DNA of 64,000 nucleotides, from positions 52,172,901-52,236,900 of the forward strand of contig NC_087249.1 in the NCBI RefSeq assembly GCF_037042905.1, in the 5' to 3' direction. The notes under the pieces are model-generated. The model saw nothing but the letters and a program-made list of their open reading frames with translations, did no database searches and was not told where the DNA came from. The position numbers and the translations under genes are program-made. Positions within the stretch are counted from its first letter, which is position 1. Every line of letters begins with the position of its first letter. Source of the DNA: Lytechinus pictus. Lineage: Eukaryota > Echinodermata > Echinoidea > Temnopleuroida > Toxopneustidae. Below, in pieces: positions 1 through 11,557 of the stretch.

Positions 1-83
1 TCCACCGTCCTTGTAACTTATCCCAATGTATTATTGACCCATTTAACCATGGTATAGGCACACAAATCATATTCCCGGATATA

Positions 84-3000
84 GTCGATTTGACATTTTC
101 CGAACCTAGAAATGTTCTTTCCGATGAAGTTTTTTCTTGATTTGTGTTCCTATGGGGTCCTAGAACAAATTCAGCTTGGTTGCCCAAAGTTGCCGTTTGG
201 GCAATTTCGCTAATTTGCATAAAACCAAAATGGCCGCCAGATGCCATCTTGAAAACTTAACTTTTGAACCCCTTTCCACAAAATGATGAGTAATGACTCG
301 TTTTAGGGGTTTAGAGATGTGTAGAACCGATTTCTGGAATCGTTTTTGCAATATAAGGTCATCTTCAGGTCAAATCCAAGATGGCCACCAGATGCCATCT
401 TGAAAAATTAAAGTTGAACCCCTTGCCCCAGAATGATGAGTAATACCTTTGTTTAGGGGTTTTTGGGTGTGTAGAATCCATTTATGCTGTCTATTTTGCT
501 ATATAATGTCATCTTCAGGTCAAATCCAAGATGGCCGCCATATGACGCCATCTTGAAAAATCAATTTTTTAACCCTTTGCCCCAGAATCCTGAATAATAA
601 CTCTATTCATGAGTCATTTGGTATGTTGATTCAATTTATGCTGTAATTTTGCCTAAAAGGATAATCTTCAGATCAAATCCATGATGGCCGCCAACAGCGA
701 TCTTGAAAGAAATTACTTTCAGAGGCTTATGCATGTAAGAGCTAATGTAAAGGGATTTCAGTAAGAATACCCATTTCTTGTATTCTCAATTTTTAGTATA
801 AGGGGAAGTCACATCTGAGATGTCAGTTTTCGACATTAACTGCTCACCTTAGAATGAATCCTCTTTAGGTTTGGGCTATGATCCATTTCGCGTGCATATT
901 TATTGTTTTTAATGTCCATCCATACTTTTTTACTGAGGCTTTAGAGTCTTATTTGAATTTGAAAGTGTTTTCTCAATATTTTTTTCTAAATCAATGTGTC
1001 CAATGATTGGTAGGCATCAGTTCCCCTTAAAACACGATGGTGTAGCGCTAGGTCTTACAATTTCGAGAGTGACTGTAGAGCTCCACCCTAGAGTGGCAGT
1101 ATCTATAGCAAATTTGTACAGATGAAGGAGGATGGCGCTGAGACAGGTTTAGATAGAGATGCTGCCCTAGCCTTCCTCCTAGGTCTTTGGTCTGCCAATT
1201 TAGCATTCCGATTATTTTCTGACGTCTTGACCCCTTTACTTAGTAGCTCTCCATAGAATGGCGACTATCATCTACATCTTCACAAGTGTTCTTGTCTATG
1301 CCGGCAAGTTTTATGTCACATTTGCAGGTGTCTCTATAACGGAGGTGTGATCTACCGATGGGGGTGAGACCAATCACACAGCTCACCTTACCTTGGCGAC
1401 CTTACCTTGGCGAATCCAAGAAGGGATTCGCCAAGGTTTCATGCGGCGAACATGTCCCAACCACTTGAGGTGACTTTGACTAAGGAGCGAGAATAAGCTG
1501 GGGATGCCAGCACTTACACTGAAGGGCGTCTGTATTTTTCACTTTGTCCTGTTTAATGTGCATGATACGTCCGAGGCAGCTGACATGGAATGTGTTTAGC
1601 CGCTTTTCTTGGTCGGCGTACGTTTTCAAGGACTAACTTCCGTACAGGAGCTTGGCCATGACTGACAGATTTTACTATTCCAGTGCTTATATACTTGTCC
1701 AGTGAAAGGGAGCTACATGTATGTAGTCGATCCAAGGTAGGTGAGGAGTCCACCACAAACAGACGAGTGCGTGCTGTTGATATAGATATCTGGAGGACAG
1801 TCAGTGTCTTGAGTCGATCAGGATTTCTGTCTCACAGGCTGATGGCTGATCCAAACTCCTTACGTGCACAGGACAGGCAGCTGTTATGTATGACTAGGTC
1901 TTGTACTCTCACCTCTTGAGAGGCAGGGGCGACATCGTTTCCGTACAACATTTCACGAATGAGATCCATCCTGACCATGGAACAGTCTTGGGGGAGCCTA
2001 TCTTCTGCAGGAGGCTAAATAGTGCACTCCTGCTGACCAAGTCAATGGCTCTTGTCAGGAGGAAAAGTCCAATGATAATTATAAAGAAAGTTAATAAGTT
2101 AACTAATTTTTTGAAAAAATACAGAGTGATCACTTTTTTTTCAAATAATACTTTAAAGTCCTTTCACTGGAAAAGTATCGTTGGACAGAAATAAAAAAAG
2201 GATTAGAACTCCTGAAATCATAGCCCAAGCATTGAATGGTTTCATTCTAAAGTAAGCGGTTAATGACGAAATCTATCAACCATCTGACCATCTTAGACGT
2301 GACTTGACCTCGAACTAAAAATGGAGTGATTAAAAGAAATGAATCATTCTCACTGAAATCCCCTTACATGAGCTCCCATACATAATAGTAACCTTATTAG
2401 GGAGAGTACTTCTTCAAGGTTCGATAGTCTCGGGAAATATATATTTTTTCTTAATATGGCGTTTAGCGGCCATGTTCGATTATTTTGACCTGGAGATGAT
2501 GATCATGATATATTGTAAAATTATTTAGAGAAATGGAATCAACATACCAAATAACTCGCGAAAAGAGGGATTATTCATGATTCTGGGACAAAAACGTGAG
2601 AATTAATAAAAGAAATGAGTATTCTCATACTGAAATCCCTTTACATTAGCTCTTACACTTATAAGCCACGGAAAGTAATTTTTCAAGATGGCGGTTGGCG
2701 GCCATATTGGATTTGATCTGAAGATTATCCTTTATGCAAAATTACAGCATGAATTGAATCAACATACCAAATGACTCACGAATAGAGTTATTATTCATGA
2801 TTCTGGGGCAAAGGGTTCAAAAGTTGATATTTCAAGATGGCGTCATATGGCGGCCATCTTGGATTTGACCCGAAGATAACATTATATTGCAAAATAGAAA
2901 GCAGAAATGGATTCTACACACCCCAAAACCCCTAAACAGAGGTATTACTCGTCATTCTGGGGCAAGGGGATCAAGAGTCAATTTTTCAAGATGGCATCTG

Positions 3001-3320
3001 GCGCCATCTTGGATTTGACCTGAAGATGACCTTATATTGCAAAAATAATTCCAGAAATCGGTTCTACACACATCTAAACCCCTAAAACGAGTCATTACTC
3101 ATCATTTTGTGGAAAGGGGTTCAAAAGTTAGGTTTTCAAGATGGCATCTGGGCGGCCATTTTGGATTTATGCAAATTAGCAAAATTGCCCAAACTGCAAC
3201 TTTGGGCAACCAAGCTGAATTTGTTCTAGGACCCCATAGGAACACGAATCAAGAAAAAAACTTCATCGGAAAGAACATTTCTAGGTTGGTGTATTGAGCC
3301 TATGGGACTGTCAAATCGAC
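84..3320. repeat. 3.2-kb foldback (long inverted repeat) unit
   Basis: The left arm (about 84-900) is the imperfect reverse complement of the right arm (about 2215-3320). Both outer ends read GTCGATTTGACA going inward (84-95, and 3309-3320 on the other strand). Each arm holds tandem copies of a ~120-150-bp unit built around 'AAGATGGC(G)GCCATCTTG' and 'TTCAGGTCAAATCCAAGATGG'. The arms differ by many substitutions and small indels, so the unit is old. The centre (about 1035-2070) is a decayed reverse transcriptase. No certain target duplication was found. Confidence 0.8.
1035..2068 (-). mobile_element. Decayed non-LTR retrotransposon, RT C-terminal part
   Basis: On the minus strand, pieces of a reverse transcriptase C-terminal half can be followed through several frames. 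First comes an RT segment 'LTRAIDLVSRSALFSLLQKIG' region (compare the family's 'LTKAFDTVSR.GL'). It is followed by 'YLGST', then 'IPSLFSLLSQSHLKWLGHVR' and 'RMKPWRIP' near 1430-1530. The end is 'RYCHSRVELYSHSR', the Cys/His tail typical of one animal LINE group. Stops and frameshifts break it throughout, so it cannot be functional. It lies between the arms of the foldback unit. The clade is not assigned. Confidence 0.75.
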
Positions 3321-3960
3321 TAATATTGAACAAACTATGTTTGTTTTTGTTTTTTAAGTAGCAACAGCATTTTTTACTCCATTTTTGGAAGCCATCTTGG
3401 ATTTTCGAACACACCGGACAACTGACTGTCCTTGTAACTTGTCTCAATGTATTATTTGACCATTAAAACCATGGTCTAGACACCAAAATCATATCTCCCA
3501 GGTGGATATGATATGAGCTACTGTATGTCCATTTTAAGTATTAACAGCCAATTTAAACTCAATTTTTGGAAGCCATCTTGGATTTTTTGACACACCAGAC
3601 CACTGGCTGTCCTTGTAACTTGTCCCGATGAATATCTTCACCATTAAGACTGTGGTCATTGAATAGAAACCAAATTTAAGCCACTTAAATAAGTAATTGA
3701 TGAATTGTGGATTTTCAGCCTACGGCAACCATTCTGGATTTGCCAGGTACATGTACGCTTGAGTGCTAATATTCACTCTAACTTGTATCAATGAATTCGT
3801 TTACCCACTTGACCATGGAATATGAACTGAAGTAGGATTCTAGGGTGGATAATGACTGAGTTATATCCATTTTCAGTGAATGGCGACCATCTTAGACGCC
3901 ATCTTAAAAATAACTACTTTCCCGTATGCGGATTTTGGTAGATTTTTAGTATGTTATTCC
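3321..3960. repeat. Diverged tandem units next to the foldback
   Basis: Three diverged copies of a ~170-bp unit ('GGAAGCCATCTTGGATTTT', then 'CTGTCCTTGTAACTTGTC', then 'ACCATGGT') lie at about 3380, 3560 and 3720. The window's first 83 bases belong to the same unit in direct orientation, so the foldback sits inside or beside this tandem array. Confidence 0.65.
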
Positions 3961-4360
3961 TGAGGTCAAATACTGCCAGAAACAGTTGAAAAATCATTTG
4001 TTGCAATTTGTTTCGGGTCAAACCATATATTGACCCGTCTACTACATGTATTAGATTTGACTGTATATCGTTTCACCAGGTGTTTTTTGTATGGAGGAAT
4101 TGAAATTGAAGTAAAAATCAAATTAAAGTACACTGTATATTATTTTTTATGGTGATTTTTATTATTTTTTGCAATAGATGTACACATTTAATGTGATAGG
4201 AGCATGTTTTTTGGAATCTTGAAATCATTTTTCCATTTCCTGTAGGGACAGTTTGATTTTTGATATTGTAAAATATCTTATTTCTATGATTTTGTAACCA
4301 TACCAATTTCTTTGATTTTTATTCACTTTGTCAATCACATTTCTTTTCTCTTTTCTACAG

Positions 4361-4473
4361 ATATTCATGAGATATTTTTTATAACATTCCAAGCAAGTTC
4401 CATGTTTTACATGATGTTCATGTGCCTCCTCTTTCGATTGGCAACTAACCTTGGTCCATCACCCACTGAAGAA
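4361..4473 (+). CDS. PGAP2: PGAP2-like exon A
   Basis: The acceptor TTTTCTACAG ends at 4360 and the donor GTAAGG starts at 4474. With one base from the missing upstream exon it encodes 38 aa beginning D-IHEIFFITF and ending PSPTEE. A membrane span covers 'FFITFQASSMFYMMFMCLLF'. Human PGAP2 has a similar 'IHENAFIVF' start here. Confidence 0.85.
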
Positions 4474-7400
4474 GTAAGGTCTCCTACATATTTCATGTCT
4501 TTGTATTTATTTACAACTAGAGATATTAAAGTTCCATATGAAGGGATAATAGGCAACTGTGCATCAGCCTGACTTCAGTGAATCTTGGGATTTGAGCCCA
4601 ATCACCCCTCCCATAGATTAGTCTCAAGATTCAAGCCCAATCACCCCTACTAGAGATAAGTCTCAAGATTCAAGCCCAATCACCCCTCCTAGAGATAAGT
4701 CTTGAGATTCAAGCCCAATCACCCCTCCTAGAGATTAGTCTTTAGGTTCAAGCCCAATCACCCCTACAAGAGATTAGTCTCTAGATTAAAGCCCAATCTC
4801 CATCCATGCAAGAAGAGGAAGTGTCTCTTGGTCATGGATATGACCGTGAACTATGTAACCTGCCTGATTTGGGCTCCATTTTTTGATAGGGTGCGTTGAT
4901 ATGATATTATGAATGAATGAATTTTCAAGAGCCCAAATCACCATGCGCTTTCACTTTAAAACAAATAAGCAGGAAAAAAATTGCCAAATAGCATGTAATT
5001 GATCTTTTTTTAAACATTGACTCAGGAATGCTACTCAGGATTGTAATGTCTAAGTGAAGGCAGTGAAGCCTGTTAATTGTATCTTCATTATATTACAAAT
5101 AATCTCAAACTGGACCCATCTTACAGAGAGCTACAATTGATCCAATCAATTGTAACTGTATGGAAATCCATCAGTGTCATAATTTTTTCTACAGGAAATT
5201 TGCAAAATGTCCTTTTTTTTTAAACAAAAGCGAACATAGCAAATTGTCAAGAAAACAATGAATAGAAGAATATACTTCATAATCTAGAAATAATTTTTAA
5301 AAAACATGCATTTCAGATGTGGGCGATGCTGGCTTTCCATAGTTGAGATTGATCAGATCAATCACAACTCTTTGTAAGACGGGACCACGGCTCTGTATCA
5401 CAAAACTTTATGCTTGATAGCACATAATGATAAATAGAATCAAGTGTGAAAATCAGTGCAATGATCAAATGCAAAGTTTAATGTCATGGGACCTGTTTTC
5501 ATGGGGATGTTTTGTCGAATTAGTAAAAGAGGATCATTTGAAAATCAAGCTGATGTAGACAGGCCTAATGGTTTTGTTTCACCTGCATATTATGTAAGAT
5601 AAAGACCTTTCCTGTGGCCCGTTTCATAAACTTGTACATGTATTAATTTACAATAACAGTTATAAAGGCTACTGAAATCCTTCAATCTGATTGGCTGATA
5701 GAAAATTTGTTGTAGAAATTGTGTATTTATTAGTAACAAGTCTTTATGAAATGGGACCCAGGTGGTGACATTTACAGTGGTAGTGGTAAGAGGTCAATAA
5801 CTGAGTTAAATTTGCATGCAAACACCATTTCTCTAGGAGAAAAAGTTAAAAGATTTATGCAAAATCTGTAGCTATATCAGATCTAACAGTGAGGACTAAA
5901 TCTAATTCTTACTATCGACAATAACCAAACGTTTCCGGATGTAGCTGATGCCATCATAAACTTGGCTTGAAAGTATTAAAGAATAGTATATATATACAGA
6001 AAGAGGAATAACACAAGTGGCCAGTTTTACAATGATTCCTCCTCAGAATGTAAAGAGATTGTGAATCTGGTGTGAAAGCAGATGTGACTAGATTAGCACT
6101 AGCTACAGTAAGAGTAGATGGGTTGTTGATGGGTCACACATATCTGAACAAGAAATCGCATCGCACATTGTAGTGAATGGAAAATTCAAGCCTTGCACTT
6201 CATCTGGGAACTTTTGGTTATTGTCAATAGCGAGATTTAATTCCGGCCAAATCTTGTGATATTAGAAAATTAGAACTTTCCTTTTATCAAATTTCAAATT
6301 TGGTTTAATTAATCTTGCAGCTTTATCATCAAATTTTCGATATCAATTTTGAAAGACATTTGCTTGTTCTTCTGCTAATCACTATCTTTCATAGCACTGC
6401 TTTCTTGTTGGTTTTGGTTCAGTACTTGACAAATTGGATTGAAAAAACATTTTACTTTCAATGCTATTCACCCTGTACTTGTGTAATCTGCAAATTTAAA
6501 ATTAATTTCACAATTTTGCACTAAATTTTCCTGACTTGTCACCTGCTTTCCCTTATCTGATCAATTTTTTCTTCTTTCATTTTCCTTCATTGTCCTAACC
6601 CTCCAATGCCTTTCCCTTGTATGATCATTGCTTTCCTTTTTTTTCTTATTCTCTCTTATTTCTTCTGTTACCTCACCTACTCCCAACTTCTTCTCAACCC
6701 CATCCACGCTTTATTCTGCCTCGTTTTAACTTTTCTCCCTCCTCTGAACACACCCTATCTTCTACCCTTCTGCATACTTGAGCCCCTCTCCCTGTGATAC
6801 TCTCTCCACCCTCCTACCATAATGGTTTCTCCTTCCACCCCTCCCCTTCTCCCACTCCTCTTCCCTTCCCATCTCAAACCACCTTCTTTAATTTCCTCAT
6901 ACCCTCCCTCCTTCCTTTCACCCATCCTTCTCTCAACCCCCTCTCTCTCTCTCTCTGTTGTTCCCTCTCTCCTCGCCGTCCACTTTCCCTACTACCCCTT
7001 ACCCCTCCCATTTTCCAATCCCATCCCACCTTCCATTGCAACCATTCTCTCAGGAGCGGCACATTCTTTTTAAAAAGCTTGCCCTTTTCTTCACAAACTT
7101 GGTGGCGTTTATCTCTGCTCTATACTTCTTCTTCAGACATAACTGGTACTGTGAACCCGGAGGTAAGATTACTCAACAGGGCCATGTTTCATGAAGCAAA
7201 TAATCACTTATTTTCACTGACTAATTTGTTCTGAGCCAATCAGATGCAAGGATTTCAGTAGCTTGTAACAGTAATCAGTGAAAATCACTGACTATTTGTT
7301 TCATGAAATGCTCTCCTGATTTTCCAAAGATGGGGAGAGTTAATGCAAATAATTCCTAAGAAGGCCTCATGCAGGTTCATGTATGGTGTATTAAACAAAG

Positions 7401-9282
7401 CTCAACAACACTTTTATAGTACTACTCAAACACAAAGGCCCGAATTCACAAAGGTGGTTTTGAAAACCCACGGTTGAGTCCATGGTTTATGCAGATTTCC
7501 TGGCGCACTGTGACAAAAGCGCGCATCAGCATTGGACATGTTTTATACACGCGCATGATACGCGCTAAATTAAGCGTAATTTACAGGAAATCTGCATAAA
7601 CCATGGACTCAACTGTGGGTTTTCAAAACCACCTTTGTGAATTCGGGCCAAAGAGACCAATCCCCCATATCATCATAATAAACATGGATTTTAAATCATG
7701 AAGACTGTCAAAATATGGGCATAAACTTGTGACTTTATCATGATTTTCATTATGATGTCCCTTTTCTGTCCTACCAACCTGGAGAAAAGTTATTCTGTGC
7801 AGTATTTTTAGCCAGACAAAAAAAGTGGGGGGGGGGGGTGTTCCCTTTCCAACACTTATTGTCACTGTTAACTTCATTGACTTTGTATAGTGTACACAAA
7901 ATGTTTCTGAGCTTTGGTGTGTTATTTTGCCTTGCAGTGTCTGAATACACTAAATGCATGATATCATTTAAATAATCATTTCATCACCGAATGATATGGA
8001 GAATTCTCCCATTTTCTCTGGACTTATCTCTTATCACTTATCAGTATTTGCTCTTTTGTATAATGCACTTTTTGTCGCAGAGGTAGTAATTTAAGATATT
8101 TCATACATGTACATACAATATTTTTATCGTCCTGTTCAGAAATGAAATCTTCAGTAAAAATCTTGAAAGAAAGATAGAAAGGATTGGCCCAAATTGGGGA
8201 GTTGTCTCTTATTTCATTAAAATGAATAGAAAATATTCCCACTTTCTTATCGTTTGTCCAACTTGGATCCTATTCATTTGAAACATAGACTTTGCTTTTA
8301 AAATTTACATGGATTCACATTTATAAATCATTTTAATATGAGTTCATTTTATATATACCATATATGTCTATGTATTCAGGTAGTCATATATTGTTGAAAT
8401 GTGTTTTGCTGCTTTTAGTTTCATTAAATTCATCAAAATATTGTTTCATGTTTACTGGCCATACCATGTTATAATATGTGTAATATCTTTATGAATTGTT
8501 GGCTTACACAATGTATATATACATGCATGAGACAAATCTGCGAGGGCATTAGTAAGAATTATCCACACAAGGTAATAGTTCTTTAACACCCAAGGTGGTA
8601 GCCCTGATTGTTTGGACTGTTTCAAAGTTTATGAGTGTAGGTAAGTCTTGCCCAAACAAATCATGTATTATTTGTTTTATAAAATGGATCCGTGTTATTT
8701 GATAATTCATCTTCATGCCAAATCCATGCCCAGTGAAATACTTTACTAATGACTGGTTTAATTTACACAAAATATGTGCCTGGTCATGTGCCTGCGCAAT
8801 CAATCATCACTTCATCATCTTATTTCACCTTATATTAAATCTATAATAAGCTAGGTTTTGATGTATTTATTTGTCTGCTTTGTTAATCAGTCAATTTAGC
8901 TCAGGGGGACTGGAAGAAGCAGGGGGAAGGGGCTATATATATCTCGTATTCACCTATGTACTTGTACACATAAAAATTTGTTTTCAATATATATTTCACC
9001 TATGGAGGAAGAATTATTATGACTGTTAAATTGATTTGTGGGCATTGACTTTTATATCTCTCTCTGTGTCTGCATCTGTCTCTCTACCTTTCTCATATGT
9101 GTCTATATGTCAATTAATCTTCCTTTCAATATTTACTCCTGCTTCTGATTTCAGTATACAGTTTATTTGCCCTGTGTGAATACCTGGTAGTCATCACAAA
9201 TATCATCTTTCACATCGTAGTATCGTCATACTTTGAGGACAGAGAGCTCAGACTCGGATGCAGGATAAACAGCAAGAAATGA
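4361..9282 (+). CDS. PGAP2: PGAP2-like protein, last three coding exons (5' end outside window)
   Basis: PGAP2 (Frag1/DRAM/Sfk1 family) is a multi-pass Golgi/ER membrane protein needed for fatty-acid remodelling of GPI anchors. Three exons (4361-4473, 7054-7162, 9155-9282) join in frame through GT-AG introns of 2580 and 1992 bp and give the C-terminal 116 aa. Each exon encodes one hydrophobic span. The second and third carry the family's conserved block: 'FFFRHNWYCEPG' joins 'VYSLFALCEYLVVITN', matching the vertebrate RHNMYCEAGVY...EY.VV.TN pattern. The protein ends LGCRINSKK at TGA 9280-9282. The first visible exon starts in phase 1, so at least one earlier exon is missing; positions 1-4360 are all repeats, so it should lie upstream of the window. 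It converges with the UCHL3 gene. The family call is firm; orthology is inferred. Confidence 0.9.
4585..4800. repeat. Minisatellite, ~41-bp unit, about 5 copies
   Basis: The repeated core is 'CAAGCCCAATCACCCCT' followed by 'AGAGATNAGTCT'. It lies in the intron after PGAP2 exon A. Confidence 0.85.
5112..5386. mobile_element. MITE with ~45-bp terminal inverted repeats
   Basis: The left end (GGACCCATCTTACAGAGAG, then ATTGATCCAATCAAT) is mirrored at the right (ATTGATCAGATCAAT, then TTTGTAAGACGGGACC). A related, left-truncated copy lies at about 18658-18890 and shares 'TCATAATTTTTTCTRCAG'. Confidence 0.75.
5616..5762. mobile_element. MITE, TTCATAAA-ended family, copy 1
   Basis: The ends are CCCGTTTCATAAACTTG and, inverted, AAGTCTTTATGAAATGGG. 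The middle carries 'TACTGAAATCCTT' and 'CTGATTGGCTGATAG'. Related copies are at 7177-7318, 15100-15218, 23749-23905 and 27088-27202. Confidence 0.75.
5895..6242. mobile_element. MITE with ~45-bp inverted ends
   Basis: The left arm contains ATCGACAATAACCAAACG. The right arm contains its reverse complement (CTTTTGGTTATTGTCAATAG), followed by CGAGATTTAATTCC, matching the left GACTAAATCTAATTC. Confidence 0.75.
6540..7053 (+). other. ~500-bp C/T-biased tract ahead of PGAP2 exon B
   Basis: The plus strand is almost entirely pyrimidine, with runs such as CTCTCTCTCTCTCT near 6940. It ends directly in the exon B acceptor. Open frames across it (Ser/Pro/Leu-rich) are composition effects, not genes. 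Confidence 0.85.
7054..7162 (+). CDS. PGAP2: PGAP2-like exon B
   Basis: The acceptor is CATTCTCTCAG, behind a 500-bp pyrimidine tract. The donor is G|GTAAGA. It encodes ERHILFKKLALFF...NWYCEPG plus the first base of the next codon (36 codons + 1). It contains the conserved RHNxYCExG motif. Confidence 0.9.
7177..7318. mobile_element. MITE, TTTCATGAA-ended family, copy 2
   Basis: It starts GGGCCATGTTTCATGAAG and ends TTTGTTTCATGAAATGCTC. The internal CTGAGCCAATCAGATG is shared with the copy at 15100-15218. Confidence 0.7.
7437..7649. mobile_element. Near-palindromic 213-bp MITE
   Basis: About 65 bp at the left end (GGCCCGAATTCACAAAGGTG ...) is the nearly exact reverse complement of the right end (... 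CCTTTGTGAATTCGGGCC). Both sides are flanked by AAA, possibly a 3-bp target duplication. It lies in the intron after PGAP2 exon B. Confidence 0.85.
7650..9154. other. Rest of PGAP2-like intron, no gene seen
   Basis: AT-rich intron sequence with a poly-G run near 7828-7838. No further coding exon was recognised. Confidence 0.6.
9155..9282 (+). CDS. PGAP2: PGAP2-like terminal exon C
   Basis: The acceptor is CTGATTTCAG. The exon completes the G|TA valine codon and encodes VYSLFALCEYLVVITNIIFH, then a hydrophobic stretch and a short basic tail (RINSKK), with stop TGA at 9280-9282. Confidence 0.9.
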
Positions 9283-9732
9283 ACAGTAAGAACCAGGGAA
9301 AAAATTACATGGGGGCTCGGGCGACTTTGCCCCTGAAATGCTCAAAACAGCCCTGGAAAATCCCCTTTCACTGAAAAGTTAAAGCTCATCCAATGTTGCA
9401 GATTTAGGCAGTAGGTTGTAAAAAGAAATCCATGAAAAGAAAATATTAATATTTTTGCCTGGTAAGAACAGACCCCCAGTCATTGTAATGACTATATTTA
9501 ACGAAATCAAACAAAATGGCCAACAATGTCAGTCAGTCTGCAAGCCCCTGTGTTAATGACCAAATGAGCAAGATTTATCCAAGTCCTCTCGTGGCTGAAT
9601 TCATATCCAAGCAAAATCTCGTGAATTGTGAGACTTTTTTCTCAAAGAATTTAACCATTTTCTCTTTGAGTAAAATTGATTATTCTTGTACCATGGAAAA
9701 GAGTTACTCTTTTGTATTGCTTATTTCTTTTG

Positions 9733-9738
9733 AATAAA
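9733..9738 (+). terminator. Candidate polyadenylation signal of PGAP2-like gene
   Basis: AATAAA, about 450 nt after the stop codon. It is the first clear signal downstream. The cleavage site is not known. Confidence 0.4.
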
Positions 9739-9913
9739 ATGTAATGATAAATAAGTGAATTTCAGGCCTGAAAAGATGCCTCCAACAGAGTTTTCTTTGT
9801 CTGTTTTCTCTTGCAAATTGTGCAAAATTTTGTGTTTTAGGCACAAACATTATTTATATCAGAATGCTCAAACTCTCTACTTTCATACAATGTGACTCTT
9901 AAAAAGTGACACC

Positions 9914-10210
9914 TTTTAGATGGGTCAGCAGCCAGCTTTTTCCATCAAAATGCAAGACGAGATTTCTGAAATTTCTGAGTAGCATAAATCTAGAGCTCTG
10001 ATTGGCTGAATAAAGTTTTCAAAACAACAGGCGCGGGTAATTTGAAGAGATTACCACATGGTGAGTGTGACCTTGCTGAGGCCCAGTGTGGGGAACATTG
10101 GAATTTGCGTGGGTGTGTGGTCTCTATGACCAATCAGAGCGCAGTATTTTTGGTTTTGAGCTACTAAATGTACTTGGCCTATGCAAAGCTGGCTGCTGAC
10201 CCATCTAAAA
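9914..10210. mobile_element. 297-bp MITE with perfect 26-bp inverted ends
   Basis: Positions 9914-9939 (TTTTAGATGGGTCAGCAG...) are the exact reverse complement of 10185-10210. Inside, CTCTGATTGGCTGA (about 9995) and TGACCAATCAGAGCGC (about 10130) form a second inverted pair. Perfect ends suggest a young copy. Confidence 0.9.
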
Positions 10211-10426
10211 TATCTCTTGTTATAAAAATTATATCATATTAAAGCTTAGATCTTCAGCTTTATCATAATCTAAAATCATTTGGGCCCAGACAGAAATTAA
10301 GTGTAAAGACAACAACTTTTGTTGCATGAAAATAATCATTTTGTTTCATGTTTTAGATCATAAGTTTCCCCTATATTGCAACATTAAAAAAAAATTTCAA
10401 ACACATGACCTGAAAGACTGATTTTT

Positions 10427-11557
10427 GTCTCGCCTGTGTAGCGGAGCGAGACATAGGTATCACTATTTCCGGCGTCGTCGTCGTCGTCAACAATTGTGTT
10501 GTACACCCAATAACTTTCTATAGATTCGAGGTGGGATCACCAAATTCATACCAGAGGTCCATCTCCTAAAGGCACAGGTCAAGTTCGAATATGAGTCGAA
10601 TTTGAATAAGGTCAAAGGTCAATGAACTTTCCATGACTGGCACTGTGCTGTGTTGTACACATAATAACTTTCTATATCTTCGAGGTGGGATCACCAAATT
10701 CATACCAGAGGTCCATCTCCTGAAGGCACAGGTCAAGTTCGAATATGAGTCGAATTTGAATAAGGTCTAAGGTCAAAGGCCAATGAACTTTCCATGACTG
10801 GCACTGTGCTGTGTTGTACACACAATAACTTTCTATATCTTCGAGGTGGGATCACCAAATTCATATACCAGAGGTCCATCTCCTGAAGGCACAGGTCAAG
10901 TTCGAATATGAGTCAAATTTGAATAAGGTCTAAGGTCAAAGGCCAATGAACTTTCCATGACTGGCACTGTGCTGTGTTGTACTCATAATAACTTTCTATA
11001 TCTTCGAGGTGGGATCACCAAATTCATAACAGAGGTCCATCTCCTGAAGGCACAGGTCAAGTTTGATTATTATTTGAATTTGAATAAGGTCAATGAACTT
11101 TCCATGACTGGCACTGTGCTGTGTTTTACACACAATAACTTTCTATAGCTTCGAGGTGAGATCGCCAAATTCATAACAGAGGTCTATCTCTTGAAGGTAC
11201 AGGTCAAGTTCGAATATGAGTCGAAATTTAATAAGGTCAAAGGTCAATGAACTTTCCATGACTGGCACTGTGCTGTGTTGTACACATAATAACTTTCTAT
11301 ATCTTCGAGGTAGGATTGCCAAATTCATACAAGAGGTCCATCTTTTGAAGGTGCAGGTCAAGTTCAAATGTGAGTTGAATTTGATTAAGGTCAAAGGTCA
11401 ATTAATTTTCCATGACTGGCACTGTGCTGTGTTGTACACACAATAACTTTATATAGCTTCGAGGTGGGATCGCCAAACTCATAACAGAGGTCCATCTAAG
11501 TCATATAGCATAGTTTTGACATGCAGTCTCTTCATGACTGCAATATGCAGGCGAGAC
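10427..11557. mobile_element. GTCTCGCCTG element with ~155-bp tandem units (copy A)
   Basis: The left end GTCTCGCCTGTG is followed by a GCGAGAC that can pair back with it. The right end is GCAGGCGAGAC, the inverse of the left. Between them are about seven tandem units of 150-165 bp, each with 'GAGGTGGGATCACCAAATTC', a 'CAGGTCAAGTTCGAATATGA' region, and 'GGTCAAAGGTCAATGAACTT' or a variant. A (CGT)n stretch lies near 10473. No transposase is encoded. Confidence 0.8.

Noticed and set aside
6606-7234. Ser/Pro/Leu-rich open frames
   Set aside because: They arise from the C/T-biased tract. Only 7054-7162 is coding, in one frame, as a PGAP2 exon.
10957-11446. Short open frames with repeated peptide NELSMTGTVL
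   Set aside because: Translation of the ~155-bp tandem units; no start context, and stops in neighbouring units.
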